DNA of 8,141 bases from Deltaproteobacteria bacterium. Lineage in GTDB: Bacteria > Desulfobacterota > DSM-4660 > Desulfatiglandales > B25-G16. The stretch covers positions 1 to 8,141 of the forward strand of contig JAFDHR010000091.1 of NCBI GenBank assembly GCA_019308645.1. Direction: 5' to 3'. Position 1 is the first letter of the stretch. Each line of letters opens with the position of its first letter. The notes below the pieces were generated by a model. That model saw only the letters and a list, made by a program, of their open reading frames with translations. It ran no database searches and was not told the origin of the DNA. Positions 1 through 5,426 of this stretch are shown piece by piece. Both the position numbers and the translations under genes were made by a program.

Positions 1-156
1 TATACTCCTAAGCCAAGACACAGGTTCTCCTGCGGAGAGCTTATCCTATGGGGGGATCCCAACAATGTCAAGAAAATCACTGGCAAGAAAGGGGAGCATT
101 ATCCCGATACCATCGGGATTAATATAGTAGTTAATGGCCTAAGGGTGTGGGATTGA
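1..156 (+). CDS. possible 3' end of an unrecognised gene (5' partial)
   Basis: Reading frame 1 is open from the first base to a TGA at 154-156 and would encode a 51-residue C-terminal tail. It includes the stretches CGELILWGDPNN and YPDTIGINIVVNGLRVWD, whose mix of residues looks protein-like. I do not recognise a family. If real, the gene starts outside the window and points towards the minus-strand IHF/PilZ gene. The case is weak: frame 2 is also open for about 41 codons, and a palindrome (101-119) lies inside the reading frame. It could instead be non-coding or the remnant of a decayed gene. Confidence 0.33.
   Translation, partial: YTPKPRHRFSCGELILWGDPNNVKKITGKKGEHYPDTIGINIVVNGLRVWD
101..119. 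repeat. 8-bp-arm palindrome ATCCCGAT/ATCGGGAT
   Basis: ATCCCGAT (101-108) and ATCGGGAT (112-119) are perfect reverse complements around the 3-nt loop ACC. No T-run follows, so it is not a typical terminator. A related perfect palindrome, with ATCCCGACA and TGTCGGGAT arms, occurs at 6855-6872 inside the MITE-like element, which suggests a dispersed motif of this genome. Confidence 0.6.
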
Positions 157-181
157 TTGATATTGAATTGATTGAATTGAG
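151..181. repeat. short ATTGA-type tandem repeat
   Basis: About six copies of ATTGA, some overlapping or separated by one base, lie just after the possible stop codon at 154-156. This is a low-complexity microsatellite with no visible function. Confidence 0.55.
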
Positions 182-546
182 TCGAGTAGACTGGTTTCTC
201 CCGATACTACAGGTTGAGGTTTGTTTTCTCCGTTTTCCGCTTAGTTTCCCGGCGTTGCTACCATATTTCAACCACACGGCAGGTGGATCTGGACCATTAT
301 AAATCTCTCAATCCATCTTCCTGGCCAGGGAAAAATTTTATGAAAACCACAAGATCTTTTGTTAAATCCTTCCAGCCCTGGATTGAAAATTTCGTGCCAA
401 ACTGAGAAACCGCTATCAGTCCGATTTTATTTCAGTATTCATAGAGTAGTCTTGAATTTTGGACCTCCAGCTAATACCAATAATGCCGGTCATAATTTGG
501 TTGGCTCTCTACAGTCGGATTACTCAGGCATCCCTATTTCCTTATG
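157..546. other. gap without a convincing gene
   Basis: This 390-bp stretch lies between the possible gene end at 156 and the stop of the IHF/PilZ gene. The open frames in it start only at TTG codons, lack a ribosome binding site, overlap each other and give no recognisable protein. It contains the ATTGA repeats and a spaced inverted pair, CAATCCA (309-315) and TGGATTG (379-385). No tRNA, terminator with T-run or transposase motif was seen. It may be decayed coding sequence. Confidence 0.5.
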
Positions 547-1167
547 TTAATGGTCTTCAAAAAAGTCCGCTATCTTCTTCTTCTCAGATTCCTCAATCTC
601 ATTAAAATAGATAGCCGTATTATACACAGTACCCAGATTAGCTTCAGATAAAATCTCCTCAATCCTTACCACTACTCCATTACATTCTACATAATCAAAT
701 TCATTCCCTTGATCACCATACGGTAACGCCAAAGCTATCTTAAGGTTGGTCAATAAAGGAATATGCTTATTCAGCTGACAATATGCCCCAAGACAACTCA
801 AATTTATCGTCTCAGTGACAGCATCAAAATCTTCTGCCTTAACTTTAAACCGTAGGCGTTCATCTATACGGGGATGTCTTCTATGTTCTCTATTGATTTT
901 ATTCCTCAAAACCCCAGAGCACTTGAACATTACCACCTTCTTCTCACCCAGCATCAAATCTTCCCTGGTTTGAGGGTTCCTCCCTTTCCGTTTCCTTTTC
1001 TCCTTCACATAGAATTTCCCAAACCCAGTGATCAGAACATTCTCGCCGTTTTCAAGAGTCTTTTTGATGATCTCTATAAGGGATTCAACCACCTTTGAGG
1101 ATCTGGTTTTGGGGAGGTCTAAGTGGTTGTAAATAGCATCGATAAGGTCTGCTTTGGTTAGGGTCAT
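547..1167 (-). CDS. IHF-alpha/HU-type DNA-binding domain fused to a PilZ domain
   Basis: This is a 206-residue protein. Residues 1-94 match integration host factor alpha/HU: an LTKADL start, LENGE (38-42), TGFGKF (47-52) and GRNP (62-65), whose proline intercalates into bent DNA in this family. Residues 95-206 look like PilZ, the cyclic-di-GMP receptor fold: RRHPR (96-100) fits RxxxR, and N122, S124 and G127 fit the [D/N]xSxxG motif. The C-terminus (AIYFNEIEESEKKKIADFF) is typical of PilZ ends. Plain IHF-alpha is about 95-100 residues, so the C-terminal half is a true extension joined by almost no linker. ATG at 1167 is chosen because it gives the canonical IHF N-terminus. A GTG at 1200 would add 11 unconserved residues, and neither start has a strong Shine-Dalgarno site. 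Expected role: a nucleoid or regulatory protein whose DNA binding could respond to cyclic-di-GMP. The domain calls are secure; the ligand response is inferred. Confidence 0.9.
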   Translation of the reverse strand: MTLTKADLIDAIYNHLDLPKTRSSKVVESLIEIIKKTLENGENVLITGFGKFYVKEKRKRKGRNPQTREDLMLGEKKVVMFKCSGVLRNKINREHRRHPRIDERLRFKVKAEDFDAVTETINLSCLGAYCQLNKHIPLLTNLKIALALPYGDQGNEFDYVECNGVVVRIEEILSEANLGTVYNTAIYFNEIEESEKKKIADFFEDH

Positions 1168-1622
1168 GGAGGTGGAACCTGTTTTTTCTACAAGAATCAC
1201 CTTTAAGGCCTTATTTTGTCAATGAAAATTTCTATACATCCAAGAAAATAAGAGCAGCGAGTTTATGGAATAATTTACCTTGATTCTATACTGTTTTTCA
1301 GGAGGAAAAAGTATAGACTTGTATCCGTATACTGAAAAATCTTGGACTTCAAAATGTTTCCAATCATTGCTGCTATAAGGTATAACCCAAACTACCCCCC
1401 AAATAACTTCCAACTATATTTTGCAGTTCAATCCGATCAGAGTGTTAGCTGGACAGCCATGCCATTGACAGAAGAATGAAAATTGCCGTTTTCCGGTTGT
1501 GCTTCCTACCCGAAGTTCACAACAAAGTAAAGAATCAACGCCCAGAGGACGTGGTTTTCTAAGATGAAATAAACACTTCTTCAATGGTTTAATGGAGTAA
1601 AGGAGGTTAGCCAGGGAAGTTT
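1168..1622. other. gap between IHF/PilZ gene and hemL
   Basis: This 455-bp stretch separates two minus-strand genes. A minus-strand frame (1413-1219, 64 codons) starts at TTG directly after a stop and has no ribosome binding site. A plus-strand frame of 28 codons starts at ATG 1476. Neither resembles a known protein. The main structure is the set of complementary arms at 1285-1333. A TTGACA on the minus strand (1222-1217) lacks a matching -10 box at normal spacing. The leader of the IHF/PilZ transcript probably lies here. Confidence 0.5.
1285..1333 (-). promoter_or_regulatory. complementary arms that could form alternative hairpins in the IHF/PilZ leader
   Basis: TCTATACT (1285-1292) pairs with AGTATAGA (1310-1317), and TTTTC/GAAAA extends the stem around the loop AGGAG. 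The same AGTATA (1310-1315) can instead pair with TATACT at 1328-1333. Two mutually exclusive stems are therefore possible about 120-165 nt upstream of the IHF/PilZ start. No recognised riboswitch class and no terminator T-run were seen, so a regulatory function is conjecture. Confidence 0.3.
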
Positions 1623-2903
1623 CTAAAGCTTTTTAAAGGCATTGAATGAAAAGTCAATCGTTTTTTTCATGATCTCCTCATTATGGGCCAAGGAGATAAA
1701 TATGGACTCAAAAGGTGATGGGGCCAAATAGATTCTCTGGGCTAACATCTCTTTATAAAACGGTCTGTATTTTGAGGCTTCAGTTGCCTTAACTGAGGTA
1801 AAATCAACGACTGGGGATGAAGTAAAAAAGAGAGAACCCATTGAACCTGCCCTGTTGATAGCTATATTTACTCCTGCCTTTTGAGCCGCATCTTTGAGGC
1901 CAGAGAAGAAAAATTTCGATTTTTCCTCTAATTTAGAATAAATTTCCTTATTCTTTAAAATCATTAGCGTTGCCATGCCTGCGGCCATTGCCAATGGATT
2001 CCCTGACAATGTTCCTGCTTGATAGATATTACCATCAGGGGCGACCTGGGACATGATATCCTTCCTCCCGCCGTAGGCCCCTACTGGAAGACCGCCACCA
2101 ATTATCTTACCTAAACACGTGAGATCCGGCATAATATTATACAGTTCTTGGGCCCCTCCAGGGCTTACCCTGAATCCTGTGATGACTTCATCGAATATAA
2201 GGAGGATACCATTTTCCCGCGTGATCTTTCTCAGGCCTTCTAAAAATCCTTCCTCTGGTAATACAACGCCCATATTCCCTGCAATAGGCTCTATAATAAC
2301 AGCAGCTATCTGGGCGCCAAATTTGTCAACTGCCTTCTCTACAGCCTCTAAGCTATTGAATGGGAGCGAAATAGTAAGTCGTGCTAAATCAGCCGGGACT
2401 CCAGGACTGCCAGGTATACCAAAGGTAGCCAATCCTGAACCAGCACTAACCAGGCTGCTATCATTATGGCCGTGATAGCAGCCATCAAACTTGATAATCA
2501 TATCCCTGTCAGTAAATCCCCGGGCCAGGCGAATAGCGCTCATAGTAGCCTCTGTACCGGAGTTTACCATTCTAACCATTTCAACTGAAGGTACAGTTTC
2601 AACGATCATTGTTGCAAGATTAAGCTCCAGTTCAGTAGGAGCGCCATAACTGGTCCCATTTTCTAATGCATCACTGATTGCCTGAATTACCTCTGGCTGC
2701 CTATGCCCTAAGATCATTGGTCCCCAGGAACAGACATAATCAATATATCTTTTCCCTTCCATATCCCATAGGTAACAGCCGTCTGCCCTGCTGATAAAAG
2801 GAGGATCAACGCCCACAGCCCGACCAGCCCTCACTGGACTATTCACACCACCAGGGATAATTTCTTTTGCCTTTAAAAAAAGTTCTTTAGATTTCTTTCC
2901 CAT
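1623..2903 (-). CDS. hemL: glutamate-1-semialdehyde 2,1-aminomutase
   Basis: This PLP-dependent cytosolic enzyme converts glutamate-1-semialdehyde to 5-aminolevulinate, the last step of the C5 route to the tetrapyrrole precursor. The family signature is clear: IIPGGVNSPVRA near the N-terminus, NSGTEA (114-119) for cofactor phosphate contact, YHGH, FDEVITGFRV with the PLP-ring aspartate (D238), and GKIIGGGLPVGAYGG carrying the Schiff-base lysine K266. ATG at 2903 gives 426 residues, the usual HemL length, starting MGKKSKELFLKAKEIIPGG. In-frame starts upstream (TTG 2972, ATG 2963) would add 20-23 residues that families do not have, although no start has a good Shine-Dalgarno site. It is co-oriented with the ahbB-like gene 320 bp upstream, fitting shared heme synthesis. 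The AT-rich tract at 2974-3006 could hold its own promoter. No catalytic residue appears to be missing. Confidence 0.97.
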   Translation of the reverse strand: MGKKSKELFLKAKEIIPGGVNSPVRAGRAVGVDPPFISRADGCYLWDMEGKRYIDYVCSWGPMILGHRQPEVIQAISDALENGTSYGAPTELELNLATMIVETVPSVEMVRMVNSGTEATMSAIRLARGFTDRDMIIKFDGCYHGHNDSSLVSAGSGLATFGIPGSPGVPADLARLTISLPFNSLEAVEKAVDKFGAQIAAVIIEPIAGNMGVVLPEEGFLEGLRKITRENGILLIFDEVITGFRVSPGGAQELYNIMPDLTCLGKIIGGGLPVGAYGGRKDIMSQVAPDGNIYQAGTLSGNPLAMAAGMATLMILKNKEIYSKLEEKSKFFFSGLKDAAQKAGVNIAINRAGSMGSLFFTSSPVVDFTSVKATEASKYRPFYKEMLAQRIYLAPSPFESIFISLAHNEEIMKKTIDFSFNAFKKL

Positions 2904-3020
2904 AACAATTTGAGTAACTGGTATCTGGCCACCAAGCCTGCCCTGGCGCGAGTGCCTTAGCATATATTGCAACTTATATAATATCTATTTATATCATATA
3001 ATATAGCTAAGCATTGCATG

Positions 3021-3060
3021 CCAGGTCTGCCCGCCATCCGGCAGGCGGGTCTGGGCCAGG
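3021..3060. repeat. GC-rich hairpin element flanked by CCAGGTCTG / TCTGGGCCAGG
   Basis: CCCGCC (3030-3035) and GGCGGG (3044-3049) are perfect arms around the 8-nt loop ATCCGGCA, in otherwise AT-rich DNA. The flanks CCAGGTCTG and TCTGGGCCAGG reappear joined as CCAGGTCTGGGCCAGG at 6584-6599, as if the hairpin were inserted between two GTCTG copies here. This looks like a small dispersed palindromic repeat. It has no T-run, so it is not a classic terminator. Confidence 0.6.
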
Positions 3061-3203
3061 GGCACCAAGGCACCAAGATTATAGAATTATTCTTTATAAT
3101 AGCTTTTTAATGCGCCTCAGGCGCATTAATGCGTGGCGCATCGAAGTTAATGAGAAAACTCCTTTATTCACATCCTCTCTTTGGGTCTTTGTGGCTTTGT
3201 GGC
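3061..3203. repeat. imperfect inverted-repeat unit with CACCAAGG / CTTTGTGG ends
   Basis: The left end GGCACCAAGGCACCAAG (3061-3077) and the right end CTTTGTGGCTTTGTGGC (3187-3203) are each a doubled 8-9 bp motif. As reverse complements they match at 13 of 17 bases. Between them are ATTATA/TATAAT arms and the palindromes at 3108-3141. There is no coding capacity and no clear target-site duplication, so it is best viewed as a non-autonomous intergenic repeat. Confidence 0.45.
3108..3141. repeat. two adjacent perfect palindromes built on ATGCGC
   Basis: TAATGCGCCT (3108-3117) and AGGCGCATTA (3119-3128) are perfect 10-bp arms around a single base. They are followed at once by ATGCG (3129-3133) and CGCAT (3137-3141) around TGG. 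The cruciform or hairpin potential is strong. It lies in the centre of the 3061-3203 repeat unit. A role as a protein-binding site is possible but not shown. Confidence 0.6.
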
Positions 3204-3223
3204 TGAATAATTAGCCATTTGAT

Positions 3224-3688
3224 TCAAAAGTATCTTGGACTCGTCTTTTTATATTCCTTAAGGGTGAAAAGGATAACATAATCTTTTATTCCTGTCTTTT
3301 TGGCGATTCTTTTGACAATGCTTTGGCAATCTTTCTTGTTTTTACCATGGACCATGGTAAAGATATTATATCTCCATTTCTCTTGGATTTTCCGCTGATA
3401 GCAATGACTAACCTCCTTAAAGGTTGCCATTAAAAATCCTGTTTCGTCTATTATCTCGTCAGGCACATACCAGGCAACCATGGCATTTGCTGTAAATCCA
3501 ACCCGTTGATGATAAAGGGTCGCCCCCAATCGTCTGAGCATGCCTTGCTCTTTTAATAATTTGATTCTATTAAGTAATTCTTCTTCGGTTATTCCAATCC
3601 TTTCTGCTAAAATAGCAAAAGGCCTCGCTGTTAAAGGAAGATCTCCCTGAAGATAATGAATAATTGTTTTGTCGAGATCATCAAGCAT
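3224..3688 (-). CDS. ahbB: siroheme decarboxylase subunit, AhbB-like (Lrp/AsnC fold)
   Basis: The protein has 154 residues. The N-terminal part (about 1-55) is an Lrp/AsnC-type winged helix-turn-helix (LDDLDKTIIHYLQGD, LAERIGITEEELLNRIKLLKEQGMLRRLGA). The rest is the decarboxylase-type domain of the AhbA/AhbB/NirDLGH family: GFTANAMVAWYV (64-75), EVSHCYQR (92-99), WRYNIFTMVHG (105-115) and a C-terminus of the LKEYKKTS..YF kind. The family decarboxylates siroheme to 12,18-didecarboxysiroheme in the siroheme-dependent heme route, or acts in heme d1 synthesis. Although it resembles a transcription factor, the HCYQR and WRYNIF motifs favour the enzyme. AhbA and AhbB normally work as a pair, and no partner is in the window. 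hemL downstream on the same strand supports a heme role. ATG 3688 has AGGA 6-9 bases upstream. AhbB is preferred over AhbA from the C-terminal pattern; NirL/NirG is the main alternative. Confidence 0.87.
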   Translation of the reverse strand: MLDDLDKTIIHYLQGDLPLTARPFAILAERIGITEEELLNRIKLLKEQGMLRRLGATLYHQRVGFTANAMVAWYVPDEIIDETGFLMATFKEVSHCYQRKIQEKWRYNIFTMVHGKNKKDCQSIVKRIAKKTGIKDYVILFTLKEYKKTSPRYF

Positions 3689-3767
3689 GTAAATCCTATA
3701 GGCTCCGGCTTACCTCTCAAGGCTCAGCGGGCGGGCGATAAAACCAAGAAACCCAACAAACATTAAT

Positions 3768-3863
3768 ATGTCAAGCGAAAAAGCAGTAATTAAGCTTGAA
3801 AAGTTATTTAAACTTATATATCGTGCTTATCTAAATGAAAATTATCGCATGTTTATAAGATAA
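3768..3863 (+). CDS. possible 31-residue small protein or leader peptide
   Basis: ATG 3768 opens a 31-codon frame ending at TAA 3861-3863, just 9 bases before the HD-GYP start and in the same frame. The product is lysine/leucine-rich and likely helical (MSSEKAVIKLEKLF ... NENYRMFIR). No good Shine-Dalgarno site precedes it, and its first bases include a minus-strand TTGACA (3774-3769) that might instead be a promoter element for the divergent ahbB-like gene. It could be a translated leader, a decayed N-terminal extension cut off by the TAA, or chance. Confidence 0.3.
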   Translation: MSSEKAVIKLEKLFKLIYRAYLNENYRMFIR

Positions 3864-3872
3864 GAAGCTTCT

Positions 3873-5414
3873 ATGTACCACTCTCAAGATATTAAAATAA
3901 GACTTGAGGCCTTGAACAAAATCGGGATCGCTTTATCAAGTGAAATAAATTTAGGCCGCTTGTTGGAATTGATTGTAAAGGAGGCCCGGTATTTCACCAA
4001 CGCTGATGCAGGCAGCCTCTACCTTGTTGATCATGATAAAAATTGTCTGAATTTTGAGGTTGCTCAGAACGATACCCTGAAAAAAAGAGCCGATCTAAAA
4101 TCAGAAACATTTAAACCATACTCTCTTCCTCTCACCAAAAATAGCATAGCCGGATATATAGCCATAACTGGTGAAACCCTTAATATCCCTGATGTTTATA
4201 ATCTGTCTCCAGAGGCTGGTTTTGAGTTTAATCGAGACTTTGATAAAAGAAATAAATATAGAACCAAATCAATGCTTTTAGAAGCAATGAAAGACACGGA
4301 GGGTAAAATAATCGGTGTCCTTCAACTTATAAACTCTACCAATAGCCAGGGAAAAGTTGTTTCCTTCGACAAGAAAATAGAAACCCTTGTTTCGTCCTTG
4401 TCTTCACAGGCAGCCGTGGCAATAAAAAATGCACAGCTTCTAAAAGAGATAAAGGATGTTTTTGAGGCCCTTATTCGGTACTCAGTGTCAGCCATAGATG
4501 CCAGAAGCCCTTTCACGGCTGGTCATTCCAGGCGAGTGGCAGAGTATACTATGGCCTTAGCCCAGGCCTTAAACGACACACATGATGGACCCTACGCCGA
4601 TATCTCCTTCAGCCCTGCTCAACTTGAAGAGCTCAATTACGCTGCCTGGCTTCACGATATAGGTAAAATTGGGGTCAGGGAATGGGTGCTTGATAAAAGA
4701 ACCCACTTGTCAGATGCCGAATTGGATGCCCTAATCAATCGTTTTGAAAATATCAAGGCCTCAGTAATTACTGAAACTCAAGAAAAAAAGATAGAATTAT
4801 TTCATAGCAACAGGGAAAGCGCAACAGAGATAAAACAAATAGAGACTGAATTAGAGGCTCAAATACACCACATTGATGAAAAATTAGCTTTTATTAAGAA
4901 AATTAATACACGCAATTTTTTAGAAGACTCGGACATTAACTATTTAGAGGAAATCTATGAAAAAAACTATTTAGATCTTGAAGGGGAAAAAAGAAACTAT
5001 CTCACCGATTTTGAATTCGAAAATCTTTCGGTAAAAAAAGGTAACCTGACAAAAAACGAGATAGAGGAAATCCAATCACATGTGACTCACACCGAAAACA
5101 TCGTAAATAATATACCATTTACTGGGCACTTAAAAAGAGTACCTGTTTTTGCTGCCGGGCACCATGAAATGCTTGATGGATCCGGATATACAAAACATCT
5201 TAAAGCCGATCAGATCCCTATTCAGACAAGGATAATGACCATATCTGACATTTATGAGGCATTAATAGCCAAGGATAGGCCATACAAAAAAAGTATGGAT
5301 CCTATAAAGTCTCTGGCTATCCTAAAAGAAGAAGCCCGGAATGGCAAACTTGACAAGGAACTGGTCAGGATTTTCATCGAAAAGAAGGTTTACGAAACAC
5401 AAGATAGCAATTAA
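3873..5414 (+). CDS. GAF plus HD-GYP cyclic-di-GMP phosphodiesterase with internal helical insert
   Basis: This is a 513-residue cytosolic protein with no membrane segment. Residues about 10-190 form a GAF sensor domain (NADAGSLYLVD, GVLQLINS, SSQAAVAIKNAQLL). Residues about 195-505 form an HD-GYP domain: H218 in AGHSRRVAEY, H261-D262 and K265 in HDIGKIGV, H403, H430-H431-E432 in HHEMLDGSGY, and D459 in SDIYEALIAKDRPYK. These cover the metal ligands and phosphate contacts known for the family, which hydrolyses cyclic-di-GMP. Two oddities stand out. The signature reads GYT instead of GYP (438-440). A charged, helix-forming insert of about 100 residues (288-385) splits the domain between HDIGKIGV...LSDAE and KKGNLTKNEIEE. 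Ordinary HD-GYP proteins have no such insert. ATG 3873 has AAGAAG upstream. livM begins 12 bp downstream, suggesting one transcript. The GAF ligand is unknown. Confidence 0.93.
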   Translation: MYHSQDIKIRLEALNKIGIALSSEINLGRLLELIVKEARYFTNADAGSLYLVDHDKNCLNFEVAQNDTLKKRADLKSETFKPYSLPLTKNSIAGYIAITGETLNIPDVYNLSPEAGFEFNRDFDKRNKYRTKSMLLEAMKDTEGKIIGVLQLINSTNSQGKVVSFDKKIETLVSSLSSQAAVAIKNAQLLKEIKDVFEALIRYSVSAIDARSPFTAGHSRRVAEYTMALAQALNDTHDGPYADISFSPAQLEELNYAAWLHDIGKIGVREWVLDKRTHLSDAELDALINRFENIKASVITETQEKKIELFHSNRESATEIKQIETELEAQIHHIDEKLAFIKKINTRNFLEDSDINYLEEIYEKNYLDLEGEKRNYLTDFEFENLSVKKGNLTKNEIEEIQSHVTHTENIVNNIPFTGHLKRVPVFAAGHHEMLDGSGYTKHLKADQIPIQTRIMTISDIYEALIAKDRPYKKSMDPIKSLAILKEEARNGKLDKELVRIFIEKKVYETQDSN

Positions 5415-5426
5415 GGAACATCCACT

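Larger units (their letters stand above)
2904..3223. other. repeat-rich gap between ahbB-like gene and hemL
   Basis: No credible gene lies in this 320-bp gap; a plus-strand open frame at 3014-3214 is made of repeat sequence. From right to left in the direction of transcription it holds an imperfect inverted-repeat unit (3061-3203) with internal palindromes, a GC-rich hairpin (3021-3060) and a very AT-rich tract (2974-3006). That tract has several TATAAT-like hexamers on the minus strand but no clear -35 box. It may supply a hemL promoter. Confidence 0.5.

Noticed and set aside
214..550. Two overlapping plus-strand open frames of 63 codons
   Set aside because: Both begin at TTG without a ribosome binding site, overlap in different frames and give no recognisable protein.
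1219..1413. Minus-strand frame of 64 codons between hemL and the IHF-PilZ gene
   Set aside because: It has a TTG start immediately after a stop, no Shine-Dalgarno site and no family resemblance, and it overlaps the hairpin arms. It could be a remnant but cannot be supported.
1476..1562. Plus-strand frame of 28 codons with ATG start
   Set aside because: It is very short, antisense to the surrounding operon direction, and has no homology cue.
2119..2475. 118-codon frame on the plus strand
   Set aside because: It is fully antisense to hemL, whose protein is strongly conserved there.
3021..3060. Rho-independent terminator
   Set aside because: The stem is strong but no T-run follows on either strand, and related sequence recurs elsewhere as a dispersed repeat.
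3014..3214. 66-codon plus-strand frame in the ahbB-hemL gap
   Set aside because: It is made of the GC-rich hairpin and inverted-repeat unit; repeats explain the open frame.
3224..3688. Lrp/AsnC transcription regulator as the product
   Set aside because: The N-terminal helix-turn-helix resembles Lrp, but the HCYQR and WRYNIF..HG motifs, the C-terminus and the hemL neighbour fit siroheme decarboxylase better.
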